DNA of 64,000 bases, taken from positions 181,660,001 through 181,724,000 of the forward strand of contig JBITNC010000001.1 of assembly GCA_050084985.1 (NCBI GenBank), read 5' to 3'. Origin of the DNA: Nageia nagi (Eukaryota > Pinophyta). The notes under the pieces are model-generated. The model was not told the origin of the DNA. It ran no database searches and saw nothing but the letters and a program-made list of their open reading frames with translations. The translations under genes were made by a program, and so were the position numbers. Shown here in pieces: positions 47,341 to 60,320 of the stretch (position 1 is its first letter; each line of letters opens with the position of its first letter).

Positions 47341-48300
47341 CCTACTTTTGACGGGAGTGACAAATTCTCTATAAGGGATTAGTTGTTGAAATTATAAACT
47401 TACTTTTCTCTACATCCCATGAGTGAATAAGAGGGAATCAAAATAGCGAGCATGTGTTTAGATGGAATATCCTATGAATGGGCATAATTGTGTTATTATA
47501 CTTGGACATGGGAAGGTTAAGACCTTTGAAGACTTTAGCCAAAGGATGCTTGATAGGTTTGAAATAAATCATATAGGGGAATATATCAAGGAGTTATCTA
47601 TGCTTTGACACACAACTATCATGGATGCATACATTGAGGAATTTGAAAGAAGTTTGAAATCTATCCCTAATATAGAAGATGAAAGGCTAGCATATCTCTT
47701 CATGGATGATTTATAAGAGCCAATTAGATCATTAGCAAAATCCATGGAACCATCCACTTTATCCATGAACATGTGTAAGACTAAGTTGGAGGTATTTACC
47801 TACCTAAAAGGAGTTTTCACTAATACTCCTACGATTGGGATATAAGAAATAAACACAAATAAGGAATAAAAAAGGAGAAAACCTCCATCACCTATTTAGA
47901 GACCAACAAACAAGTTGGGATTGTTGAGTATGGTGCAATAGTGTTGTCATTATTTTCAACACAATGAGATCAGTTTGCGTAAGGTTCATATGGTTGCATG
48001 TGTCAAAGAAATAACATCGACAAGATCTACAAAGTTGTCGGATGCAAAAACGATAAAGGGACCAAAAAGTTGCCAAGAGGGCCAAATTACAAATGGAAGG
48101 TGATAAACAGTGAGAGATGGTTTGGATTAGTTTTTTGGTTGATAACAAACTTGTATGAAGTGTTGAAATGGTCAAATTTCATGTTGGTTCCATTTTGGGC
48201 ACTCTTGTGGATTATGGTGCGATCAGAAATTTATGTAAAATTGACTTCATACAATTTAAATTGCAAGCAAATGATGATGAATCAGAGGTTGAAATTTAAA
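47341..48300 (+). pseudogene. gag and protease remnant of the second Ty3/gypsy element
   Basis: PTFDGSDKFSIRD (47,341), then KIASMCLDGISYEWA, KTFEDFSQRMLDRFEINHIG and DAYIEEFERSLKSIP: the order PxFDG...KxxxAxxxLxGxAxxW...WxxFxxxLxxRF...xxYxxxFExL of Ty3/gypsy gag. At 48,180 HVGSILGTLVDYGAIRNL resembles the retroviral-type protease active site (LVDSGATHNF) with Ser changed to Tyr. Gag forms the particle and protease matures it. Many in-frame stops (several at expected Trp or Gln) make it non-functional. Confidence 0.75.
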
Positions 48301-49875
48301 TAATATATAGTAATATATACCAAGAAGGTGTGGTTAAAATTTCATATCAATATGATAATCAAAGAAGAAATAGTACAAGCTGCAAAATGCCACTCCGTAA
48401 CTGTTTGACTATTTGAGCATAAATTTTGGAAATAGTAGGTTGGTTATTTTGGGCTCTAAAAGTCTTCAAATTTAGAATTTAAAAGTTTATAAATGTATAA
48501 CTTGATGATATGAACAACTTTTTCTTTTGAACCATCTTGATTTGAGGCCTCAAACTATGAGAACCTATAATTTGCACAAATCCAAGCATAACAAAATACC
48601 TGTGAAATCTATGTTAGAGGCCACTTTGCGAAAAGTGTTGTGTGCAAACTATGAGGATTAAAAGATTTAAATTTTGATATAATGTAGTTGGTTATATGAA
48701 TAACATATGGTTAAAATTTCATATTAAACTATGTACTCAGTAAGAAGTTATAGCTCATCGAAAAAGTTGTTAGAGCTTTTTTTCTTAATTTTCTAGTTTT
48801 GGCCGACAATGGTTTTAAGTGACAAGCAAAAAGGAATAGTGTGTATGGTTTGAAAAAATGCTCTTTTCTTTTATTTTATATCTCAATTATTGTACTTCTA
48901 TTTAAGGCTTAAGAGTTCTTTTATCATGTGACACTTTAAAAAAAAAAAAACCAAGAGAGGAGAAGATAAAAAGACAAATTCGAGCTTTGAAAGGTATTTC
49001 AGCATCTATGTGAAATTTGTCATACTATTTTGTGACATATGGACATGGAACATGCATTTTGAGTGCATTCAAGGTATTATCTTCAACCAGTGTGAATAAA
49101 TTCAGATTTTTCTGGGTTTGTGTTTTGGCAGTGTAGTTTGTTATTGAGAGGTGTGTGAAGCATGTATGAGTAACGGATATCTCAAAAATGAATGTTTTCT
49201 TGATAATTCTATAAGTGTTGAAAGTTATAGATGTTTGTGAGAAATTATATCAATTTTGATTCAGAATATGAGGATTTTTTTTAGTGAAAAATAATGGTAA
49301 CCCTTTCAGTGATATGAGCAACAGTTTCTTGATCTGATTTTGAGCATTTTTCAGTAGACATGAATCCAAAGCAAATGTGTATGAATTAAAAGGGGTTTCA
49401 AATTATAGATGAATTGAGAGCTATTGGCATGAGCATAAAGAAAATAGAATATGATTTAGATTGTATTTTATGAGAAAAGTTTTGAGCTAGACCATACCAA
49501 GTCTTGGGTAACTGGTTATCAATCTTTCATTCCATCTTATTAAATCTGTCAAGTAGGTGCTTGGTAAGTGGAGTTGGTGCTCCTTGCAGTGGGTGCTGCA
49601 AAGATTAGGGGTTGGTGCTCCTTTCAATTGGTGCTGATAAATTATGTGTAAAGTTGGTGCTTTACAATGGCTAGATGATTGAAGTCCAACCAGTCTTTTT
49701 TGGAGATGTAGCCATATTGGTGAACCTTATTATATCTTGTGTTGTGTGTTTGCTATCTTGGTGTGCTTGCTCTATTTGGTTTTATTTCTTAACTGTACTA
49801 TTTAAAGTTTCTAGATTTAAAGTTTTAAAATTGAAACACTAATTCACCCCCCCTCTTAGTGTCACACATAGTTCA
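48301..49875 (+). repeat. 5' LTR region of a Ty1/copia element (left end uncertain)
   Basis: The right end is set by the CCCCCCTCTTAGTGTCAC passage and the primer site that follows, a common plant copia LTR ending. I cannot find the left TG end: candidates lie within about 48,300-48,500. AATTTCATAT(C/T)AA phrases typical of such LTRs occur at 48,337 and 48,716. No 3' copy is present to define it. Confidence 0.55.
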
Positions 49876-49880
49876 ATAAT

Positions 49881-49892
49881 TGATATCAGAGC
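49881..49892 (+). other. Primer-binding site (initiator tRNA-Met type)
   Basis: TGATATCAGAGC (canonical TGGTATCAGAGC with one G-to-A change), followed by AAGGTTCC. Confidence 0.85.
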
Positions 49893-49944
49893 AAGGTTCC
49901 TATTTTGGCTTAATCAGCTAGGGAGATCTTGGGTGTGTCACAAT

Positions 49945-51082
49945 TACATCAGGTGCAGGGTTTTCTTCAAATAAAGCTCCATTATTTGATGGCATTAATT
50001 ATTCTTTTTGAAGACTCAAAATGGAGACATATCTTAGTGCTTTGGGATATGAGATTTGGGAGGCCACAAAAAGTGATTATACTGCACCTCCTATGCCTAT
50101 TATAGATGCAGCTACTAAGAAGGCATATGAAAATAACTCGAAGGCTAAAAATGCTATCATGTACTAATTGGTAGATAGCGAGCTAGTAAAAGTGATGAAT
50201 TATGAATTAGCAAAAGAAATATGGGATAAATTGAAAAGCATTCATGAGGGAGACATAAAGATAAAAGAGGCTAAGCTTCAAACTCACCGAGCATAGTTTG
50301 AGATTTTAAAGATGAATGAAGATGAAAACATAGAAACATACATGCTAAGGGTCAATGAAGTAACCAATGTGATTAGAGGCCTTGAAGAAAAGATTGAAGA
50401 TGCAGTTATTATGAAAAAGTTATTACGCTCACTTCCGCAAAGATTTGATTCAAAAGTTTCTACCATAGAAGAAGTGAAAGATTTAAATACTTTTAATATA
50501 GATGAAATGCATGGTTCTCTAACTGCTTATGAAATGAGAATAGAAAAAAGAAAATCTATTGACAGGAAAGCTGCTTTCAAAGTAAAGAAAAAAATAAAAG
50601 CAATGTCAAAATCTGATGAAGAAGAGACATCTAATGAATTAGAAGCAAATTTTGTTTGTAAGTTAAAGAAATGAACAAAAGGTAAATATAGAGGAAAATT
50701 AACATATAAATGTTTCAATTGTAGAGGTGTAGGGCACTTTACAGCTAAATGCCCACACAATGAGAAGAACAAAGATGATGAAAGTTTACACAGAGAGAGA
50801 AATAGATGGATGACAAAATCAAATTTTAGAAAAGGTAATTTCAAGAAGAAAAGTTTTATTTCCAAAAATATTAGTTCATCAGAAGTCAGTTCAAATGAAG
50901 ACTCAGAAGAAGAGGTTGATGAAGCTCTCTTCATGGCATTTGAAGAAGAAAAACCAGAATTGAAACAAAAATTAGAAGAAGAAATTGATAAAGAAAAAGT
51001 TGAAGCAGAAGTTAATCTGGAAGAAGAATTAATTGCAGCTCTAGAAGAATTAGAGATAGAAAGGAAAAAATTAATCTACTGA
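49945..51082 (+). pseudogene. Ty1/copia gag remnant with zinc knuckle
   Basis: APLFDGINYSF then a TGA where the family has Trp (NYxxWxxxM), then METYLSALGYEIWEA, AKEIWDKLKSIHEGD, and the open stretch 50,312-50,674 (ENIETYMLRVNEVTNVIRGL, MKKLLRSLPQRFD). After one stop comes CFNCRGVGHFTAKC (50,711-50,752), a complete CX2CX4HX4C zinc knuckle. A 90-codon Glu-rich open stretch follows (50,810-51,082). Gag would bind and package element RNA. Only four or five stops are present, so it is one of the younger remnants. No protease, integrase, RT or RNase H follows: the element is cut off at about 51.1 kb. Confidence 0.85.
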
Positions 51083-51260
51083 AATGCAATTATAAATGCA
51101 TCAAGTAATACATCAAGAAATGCATCATGCCATCCTAATTAAAAAAAAAATTAAAAAATTAAATAATTTAAAAAATACATAAAATATAAATAATTTTAAA
51201 AATATTTACTTTTAAAAATTAAATTATAAATGCTATTAAATTAATAAAATCTAATTTTAA
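51083..51260. other. AT-rich junction
   Basis: Poly-A/T-rich DNA where the copia remnant ends and repeats begin. No feature. Confidence 0.5.
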
Positions 51261-51958
51261 TTTTATGATATCATTAATGCTTTGTTAATATTAATGTGCT
51301 TATGTTAATATGTATATTGATAATGTTAACGTTATTATTCAAATTAGGTTTTTTATATTAGGATTTGATGTTATGAGTTTGAAATATGTTACATCATGTC
51401 AATGTTAATGTTATGTGACACTTAATGTTAGCTCAATATGAATGCTATATGTCAATGTTAATGGCAATGGTATGTTAATGCTATATCAATGATAATGTTA
51501 TAGTAATGTCAATACTATAAGTTAATTTTAATGTTAACATTATCAAGCTTGAAGCCCACATCAATTAGATAAGAGTTGGATTGTTGATGGTGGAGGTAGA
51601 GTTGTAATGACCAACTCCAATATATTGTTATGTGACTCATTGGTAAGATATGGTAATGCTATATGTCAATATTTAAGAGATGTAATTTGTTGTTAATATT
51701 ATGTTCATATTATTTTGATGTTTTGTTATTGTTACTATTATATTGATACCATCATAATATGGATAATATGATGTTAATGTTATGCTAATAGAGTTAATTT
51801 GATATTAGTGTTAATGCTTTTTATTATAGTTAATGTGATGTTAGTGTTCATTCGATGTTAATGGCATGCTAATTTAGATAACTAGATGTTAATGCTATGT
51901 TAATATAGTTAATATGATGTTAGTGTTAATGCTATGTTAGATGCATCCTAAACTTATG
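51261..51958 (+). repeat. TTAATG-rich degenerate repeat
   Basis: Dozens of (G)TTAATG(C/T)TATG-like units (for example TGTTAATGCTATGTTAATAT near 51,890), irregular in spacing. It ends in TTAGATGCATC(C/A)TAAAC just before the telomere-like array. Confidence 0.7.
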
Positions 51959-54900
51959 TTAGATGTATCATAAACCCTAAACCCTACATCATAAACCCTA
52001 AACTTATTATCATAAACCTTAAACCCTTCATGAAAATCCCTAAACCTTGCATCATAAATCATCAACCATACATCCTAAACACTAAACCTTAAATATTAAA
52101 CCCTACATCAAAAACCCTAAACTTATTATCATAAACCTTAAACCCTTCATGAAAAACCCTAAACCTTGCATAATAAATCATCAACCCTACATCCTAAACA
52201 CTAAACCCTAAATCATAAAACCTAAAACCTACATAATAAACCCTAAAACCTACATATTAAACCTTAAACCCTAAACCCTTCATCATAAACCTTACACCCT
52301 ACATCCTAAACCCTATATTATAAACCCTTCATTGTAAATCCTAAACCCTAGATCATAAACCCTAAACCTTACATCCTAAACCTTAAACCCTAAGCCCTTT
52401 ATATTAAACCCTACATCCTAAACCCTAAATGCTTCATCATAAGCCCTTAATCCTAAACCTTAAATCCTACATCATAAACCCTAAATCCTTCATCATAAAC
52501 TTTAAACCCTACATCTTAAACCTTACAACCTACATCCTATAACCTAAACACTTCATCATAACCCTAAACCCTACATCTTAAAGCTTAAACCCTAAACCCT
52601 TCATCATAAACCTTAAATCCTACATCATAAAATCTAAACCCTTCATCATAAACCCTAAACCTTAAACCATACACCCTAAACCCTACATCCTAAACACCAA
52701 ACTCTAAAACCTAAACCCTAGATTGTAAACCCTTCATCATAAACCTTAAACCATACATCATAAACTATAAACCTTACATCATAAACCCTAATCCCTATAT
52801 CCTAAACCTTAAACCCTAAACCCTTGATCATAAACCCTACATCCTAAACCTTAAACCATACACCCTTCATCATAAACCCTAAACCTTACATCATAAAATC
52901 TAAACACTAAACCTTGCACCCTAAATCCTACATCCTAAACCTTAAAACCTAAACCCTTAAAAAACACTAAAGCCTACATCCTAAACCTTAAACCATAAAC
53001 CCTTCATCATAAACCCTAAACCTAAAACCTTACATCATAAACCCTAAACCTTGCATCATAAAATCTAAACCTTAAACTCTACACCCTAAATCCTACATCC
53101 TAAACCCTAAAACCTAAACCCTTAATTCAAAACCCTAAACCCTATATCCTAAATACTAAACCTTAATCATAAACCCTAAATGTTAAACCCTACACCCTAA
53201 ACCTTAAACCCTTCATCATAAACCTTACATCCTAAACACTAAACCCTTAACCCTTAATAATAAACCATAAACCCTACATTCTAAACCCTTTATCATAAAT
53301 ACTAAACATGAAACCCTAAAATAATTCATCATAAACCCTAAACCCTTCAACATAATTCCTACATCCCAAATCCTAAACCTTGAATCATAAATCGTAAATC
53401 CTAAACCTTACACCCTAAACCCTACATCCTAAACTTATCATCATAAACACTAAACCTTTCATGATAAACCCTAAACCTTAAATCCTAAACTCTTCATCAT
53501 AAACCCCAAACCATAAACCATTTATCATAAACCCTAAATGTTCATCATAAACCTTAAATCCTACATCCTAAACACTAAACCCTAAACCTTTCATCATAAA
53601 TCATTAAACCTAAACCTTAAATCCTACATCCTAAATCCCAAATCCTTCATCATAAACCCTACATCCTAAACCCTAAACCCTTCATCATAAACCCTTAACC
53701 CTACATCCTAAACCCTAAACCTTAAACCCTTTATCATACACCCTAAATCCTAAACCATTCATCATAAATCATAAAACCTAAACCTTAAAACCTTCATCAT
53801 AAACCCTACATCATAAATCCTAAACCCTTAATAATAGACCCTAAACCCTAAATCTTAAATCCTAAACATTAAACCTTAAACCATTCATCATAAGCCTAAA
53901 CCCTTCATCATAAACCTAAAACCTATATCCTAAACCCTAAACTATAAACCTACATCATAAATCCAAACCTAAACCTTAACCCTAAACCCTAATCTTAAAC
54001 ACTATCATCTAATAGTAAAACTTCATAATAAACCATATAACCTTAAATCCTACATCCTATATCTTAAATTCATAAACCCTTCATCATAAACCAAAACCTA
54101 AATCATTTATCATAAACTCTTAAAACTTTTATCATAAACTCTAAACTCTACATCCTAAGCACTAAACCTACACCCTAATCATAATAACATTAATCACCTA
54201 AATCTTAAATTTACACCTAAACCCTAACATCCTAACACTTCATCATAAACACTAAATCTTTCACATAAATACCTAAAACCTTCAATCCTACAATCCTAAA
54301 TCTTAAATATCTAAACCTTCATCATTAAACCCTAAACACCTAAAACCATTATCATTACACTCTAAAACTTTTATCATAAACCTTGAATCCTATATCCTAA
54401 ACACTAAACCCTAAACCTTGCATTATAAATCACCAACCCTAAATCTTAAATCCTACACCCTAAACCCTGCATCCTAAGCCCTAAATACTTCATCAAAAAC
54501 CCTACATCCTAAACCTAAACCCTTCATCATAAACCCTAAATCCTACATCCCAAACCATAAACCCTTCATCATAAACCTTAAGCCATTCATCATAAACCCT
54601 AAACCATTCATCATAAATCCTAAATCCTATGTCATAAACCCTAAATCCTAGACCATGCATCATAAATCATAAACCATACACCCTAAACCCTACATCCTAA
54701 ACCCTAAACCCTTCATCATAAACCCTACATCCTAAATCCTAAATCTTCCATAATAAACCCTAAAAACTACATGCTAAACCCTAAACCCTAAACCATTCAT
54801 CATAAACCTTAAACCCTTTATCAAAAATCCTAAACCATTCATCATAAATCTTAAACTCTCTATATTAAATGTTAAACCCTTCATAATAAACCCTAATCCC

Positions 54901-57900
54901 TAAACCCTACATCATAAATCATAAACCCTACATCCTAAACCCCAAACACTAGATCTTAAATCCTACATCCTAAACCTTAAACCCTAAAGCCTTCATCATA
55001 AACCTTAAACCTTTCATACAAAAACCTAAACCCTACATCCCAAATGCTAAACCTTCACCATAAACCCTAAACTTAACATCATAAACCCTAAACCTTGCAT
55101 CATAAACCCTAAACCCATCATACTAAACCTTAAACCCTTCATCATAAACATAAACCTTACATCTTAAACCCTATATCCTAAACCCTAAACCCTTCATCAT
55201 AAACTCTAAACCTTACATCCTAAACCTTAAGCCCTTCATCATAAACCCTAAATCCTATATCCTAAACCCTTCATCATAAACCCTAAATAATAAACCCTAA
55301 ACCCTACATCATAAGCCCTAAACCCTTCATCATAAACCTTAAACCCTCTATTTGATACCCTAAATATTGCATCATAAACCCTAAACTCTACATCCTAAAC
55401 CTATACCCCTAAACCCTACATCATAAAACCTATATCATAAACTCTAAAACATTAATCATAAACCCTAAAACCTACATAAAAAACTCTAAAACCTTCATCA
55501 TAAACCCTAAACCCTCAACCTACATCCTAAATACTAAACCCTAGACCATAAGCACTACATCCTAAACCCTAAACCTTACATCCTAAATAGCAAACCCTAC
55601 TCCCTTTATCATAAAACCTAAACTTTGCATCATAAATTATAAAACTTGCATCATAAATCCCAAACCCTACATCATAAACCTTAAACACTAAATCCTTCAT
55701 CATATATTGTACATCCTAAACCTTAAACCCTTTATAATAAACCCTAAACCTTTCATCATACACCCTAAACCTTAAACTTGACACCCTAAACCCTACATCC
55801 TAAACCCTAAAACCTAAACCCTAAACCCTAAATCTTAAACCCTACATCCTAAACCCCAAACCCTTCATCATAAACCCTACATACTAAACCCTAAACCCTT
55901 CATCATAAATCATAAATCCTAAATCCTACATCCTAAACCATAAACTCTAAATCCTCATAAACCCTAAACCCTACACCCTAAATCCTATATCCTAAACACT
56001 TCATCATAATGTTAAATCCTTCATCATAAACCCTAAATCCTACATCCTAAACCCTTCATCATAAATCATAAATCTTACATCCTAAACTCTAAATCATAAA
56101 TCATAAACCCTAATCCTTAAATCCTACATCCTAAATCATAAATCGTAAACCTTGCATCCTAAACACTAAACCCTATATCCTAAACCCTAAAATCTTCATA
56201 TTAAATCCTAAACCTTGCATTATAAAACCTAAGCCCTAAATCTTACATCATAAATCCTAAATCCTATATACTAAACCCTAAACCCTAAATATTAAACCTT
56301 AAACCCTTCACCATAAACCCTCCATCATAAACCTTAAATTGTAAATCCTAAATCATAAACTCTAAACCCTTTATCATAAACCATACATCATAAACCGTAA
56401 ACCCTTCATCATAAACTATAAATCTTAAACTATAAACTTTATATCATAAACCCTAAATCCTTCATCATAAATGTTAAACCATGCATTCTAAACCCTAAAC
56501 CCTACATGGTAAACATAAAATCCTTCATCATAAACCTTAAGCCCTAAACCTTTCATAATAAACGTTAAACCATTTACCTTAAACCCTAGATCTTAAACCT
56601 TGAATCCTAAACCCTTCATCATGAACCATATGTCCTAAACCCTAAACCCTTCATCATAAACCCTAAACCCTACATCATAAACCCTAAACCTTAAACCTTA
56701 CACTCTATACCCTACATCCTAAACCCTAAACCATAAATCCTACATCCTAAACCCTAAATCCTTAACCCTAAGCCCTTCATCATAAACACTAATCCTTGCA
56801 TCATAAATAGTAAACCTTACATAATAAACCTTAAACCATATATCCTAAACTTTAAACCCTAAAACCATTCATCATAAAACCTACATCCTAAACCTTTAAA
56901 CCTAAACCCTTCATCATAAACCATAAACCCTACATCATAAACCTTAAACCCTACATCATAAATCCTAAACCTTGAACCCTATATAATAAACCCTACATCC
57001 TAAAACCTAAAACCTAAAGCCTTTATCATAAACCCTAAACACTACATATTAAACCCTAAACCCTTCATCATATACCCTAAACCTTAAACCTTACAACCTA
57101 AACCCTAAGCCATTTATCATAAGCCTTAAATACTAAACCCTAAACCCTAAATCCTTCATTATAAATCATAAATCCTAAACCCTGAACCATTCATCATAAA
57201 CACTAAACCTTAAACTCTACACTTTAAACTCTACATCCTAAAACATTTATCATAAACCTTAAACCCTAAACCCTTCATCATAAACCCTAAACCCTAAATA
57301 CTACATCCTTAACCCTAAATCCTAAACCTTTCATCTTAAACCTTAAACCATTTAATATAAACCCTAAACCTTTGATCATAAACCTTAAACCTTAAATCCT
57401 AAATCCTAAACCTTAAACCTTGAATCGCAAATCATAAACCTTAAATCTTACACCCTAAACCCTACATCTTAAACCCTAAACCCTTCATCATAAACCCTAT
57501 TGCTACATCATAAATCTTAAATCCTAAATCCTTCATCATAAACCCTACATCCTAAAACATAAATCCTTCATCATTAATCCTAAATGCTACATCATAAACT
57601 CTAAACCCTCTATCATAAACCCTAAACCTTGAACCCTACACTCAAAACTCTACATTATAAACACTAAACACTAAAATTAGAACCATAAACATACATCCTA
57701 AGATGTAAATCCTACATCCTAAACCCTAAACCCTTCATCATAAACCTTAAAACCTACATCATAAATAGTAATCCCTAAATTATAAACCCTAAACCCTACA
57801 TCCTAAACCTTAAACCTAAACCATTCATCATAAACCCTACATCCTAAACCTTAAACCCTAAACCCTTTATCATCAACCATAGACCCTAAACCCTTCATCA

Positions 57901-58930
57901 TAATTCCTAAACCATACATCATAAACCTTAAAATATATATCATAAACCTTAAACATTTAACCCTATACCCTATATCCTAAACCTTAAAACCTAAACCCTT
58001 AATCATAAACCCTACATCCTAAACCCTAACACGTTCATCATCAACCCTAAACCTTAAACCCTACACCCTAAACCCTACATACTAAACCCTAAACCCTTCA
58101 TCATAAACCATATATCCTACACCCTAAATAACCATAGACCCTAAACCCTACATCCTAAACCTTAAACCCTTCATCATAAACCTTAAACCTTAAACCCTAC
58201 ACCCTAAAACCTACATCTTAAACACTTCATAATAAACCCTAAACCCTAGATACTACATCCTAAACCCTTCATCATAAACCCTAAATGCTAAACCATTTAT
58301 CATAAACCCTAAATGGTAAACCATTTATCATAAACCCTAAACCCTTGATCATAAACCCTAAATCATAATTCATAAACCTTAAACCTCAAATCTTACACCC
58401 TAAACTCTACATCCTAAACCCTAAACCCTTCATCATAAACCCTAAACTTTAAACCATTCATTATAAACCCTAAAACCTTTATCATAAACCCTAAAATATA
58501 CATCCTAAACCTAAACCCTACATCATAAATCATTAACCCTAAACCTTAAAACCTACACACTAAACCCTACATCCTAACCCTTAAACCCTTCATCATAAAC
58601 CTTAAACCCTACATCTTAAACCCTAAATCTTGCATCATAAATCATAAGCCCTACATCCTAAACCCTAAACCTTTCATTATAAATCTTAAACCTTGCATCC
58701 TAAACCCTACACCTTAAACCTTACATCCTAAACCCTAAACACTTTATTATAAACCCTAAACCCTACATCGTAAACCTTAAACTCTAAATGCCTCATCATA
58801 AACCCTAAACCCTTCAACATAAATCCTAAACCCTAAACCATTCATCATAAACCCTAAACCATTCATCATAAACCCTAAACCCTATATCTTAAATCCTAAA
58901 ACCTGCATCACAAATCATAAATCCTACATC
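51959..58930 (+). repeat. 7-kb interstitial telomere-like array (CCCTAAA family)
   Basis: Almost entirely heptamers in one register: CCCTAAA, CCTTAAA, TCATAAA, TCCTAAA, CCCTACA, CCCTTCA. The commonest composite units are CCCTTCATCATAAA and CCCTACATCCTAAA (14 bp). All run in the same orientation, so this strand is nearly free of G. Arabidopsis-type telomere DNA is the evident source. Since the array is internal and degenerate it is interstitial, not a chromosome end. No open frame of note. Register is disturbed at about 53,940-54,330. Confidence 0.95.
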
Positions 58931-60285
58931 CTTGATTTATAAAAACCTTTATTTTTTACAACCTTATTTTTTAAAAACCCTAATTTTTTAACAACCCTAC
59001 TTTTTTACAACCCTAATTTTGTAGAACTTTGATTTTTTACAACATTGATTTTTTACAACTCTTATTTTTTACAACCTTATTTTTTACAACCTTGATTTTT
59101 TACAACCTTAATTTTTTGCAACCCTAATTTTTTACAACCCTAATTTTTACAACCCTAATTTTTTACAACCCTTATATTTTACAACTCTAATTTTTTCAAC
59201 CTTGATTTTTTAAGACTCTAATTTTTTACAACCTAGAATTTTTCAAACCCTAATTTTTTAAAACCTTGATTATTTACAACCTTAATTTTCTAAAACTTTA
59301 ATTTTTTTATAACCCTAATTTTTTACAACCCTAATTTTTACATCCCTAATTTTGCATAACCCTAATTTTTTACAACCTTGATTTTTTGCAACCTTAATTT
59401 TTTAAAACCTTAATTTTTTATAACCATGATTTTTTAAAACCTTAATTATTTTACAACTCTAATTTTTTACAACCCTAATTTTTTGCAACCCTAATTTTTA
59501 TAACCCTAATTTTACCCTAATTTTTACAACCCTAATTTTATCCTAATTTTTATAACCTTAATTTTTACAATCCTAATTTTTATAACCTTAATTTTGTACA
59601 ACCCAAATTTTTAAAACCCTAATTTTATACAACCCTAATTTTTACAACCCTAATTTACCCTAATTTTTATAACCCTAATTTTTACAACCTTTATTTTTAT
59701 AACCCTAATTTTTTACAACCTTGATTTTTTACAACCCTAATTTTTACAACCTTACTTTTTTACAACCTTGATTTTTAAAACCTTAATTTTTTTATAACCC
59801 TAATTTTTTACAACCCTAATTTTTACATCCCTAATTTTGTACAACCCTAATTTTTTACAACCTTAATTTTTTACAACCTTAATTTTTATAACCTTAATTT
59901 TTTAAAACCCTAATTTTTTATAGCCTTGATTTTTTAAAACCTTGATTATTTATAACCCTAAGTTTTGAAAAACTTAATTTTTTACAACCCTAATTTTTAC
60001 ATCCCTATTTTTGTACATCCTAATTTTTTACAACCCTAATTTTTTAAAACACTAGTTTTTTACAACCATGAGTTTTTAAAACCCTAATTTTTTTACAACC
60101 CTAATTTTTTACCATCATAATTTTTTACAACCCTAATTTTTACAACACAAATTTTTAAAACCCTAATTTTACCCTAATTTTTTACAACCCTAATTTTTAA
60201 AACCTTAATTTTTTACAACCTTGATTTTTTACAACCTTAATTTTTATAACCTTGATTTTTTATAACCCTAATTTTTTACAACCTT
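58931..60285 (+). repeat. Array of a 16-bp ACAACCCTAATTTTTT unit
   Basis: About 80 units, mainly ACAACCCTAATTTTTT and ACAACCTTGATTTTTT, with A/T length variation and a few embedded short forms (ACCCTAATTTTTAC). Same polarity and CCCTAA core as the neighbouring heptamer array. Confidence 0.95.
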
Positions 60286-60320
60286 AAACCATAAACCCTT
60301 CATCATAAATCTTTAGGGTT
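60286..60320 (+). repeat. Residual telomere-like heptamers
   Basis: AAACCCTTCATCATAAA reappears right after the 16-bp array, then stops. The 16-bp array therefore lies inside, not beside, the telomere-like domain. Confidence 0.85.

Larger units (their letters stand above)
43522..48300 (+). mobile_element. 5' part of a second Ty3/gypsy retrotransposon, truncated or interrupted
   Basis: A 1.4-kb LTR starting TGTAATGTCCCC, a primer site TGGTATTAGAGC, a long leader, a gag remnant with PTFDGSD and a protease-like remnant. Sequence of a different (copia) element begins soon after about 48,300; no RT, integrase or 3' LTR follows in the window. Start and primer site are clear; the right boundary is approximate. 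Confidence 0.7.

Noticed and set aside
47888-48175. 95-codon minus-strand open frame, Cys/Leu-rich
   Set aside because: Antisense of the gag/protease remnant of the second Ty3/gypsy element.
50527-50934. 135-codon minus-strand open frame, Ser/Phe/Leu-rich
   Set aside because: Antisense of the copia gag; the plus strand carries the zinc knuckle and gag motifs.
58931-60285. Subterminal repeats of the CACTA element that carries Tnp2
   Set aside because: CACTA ends do have short repeats, but this array shares the CCCTAA core and polarity of the telomere-like array and is followed again by heptamers. No CACTAC end is visible. Not fully excluded.
51959-60320. CRISPR array
   Set aside because: There are no unique spacers; all units are variants of one short motif, and the context is plant nuclear DNA.
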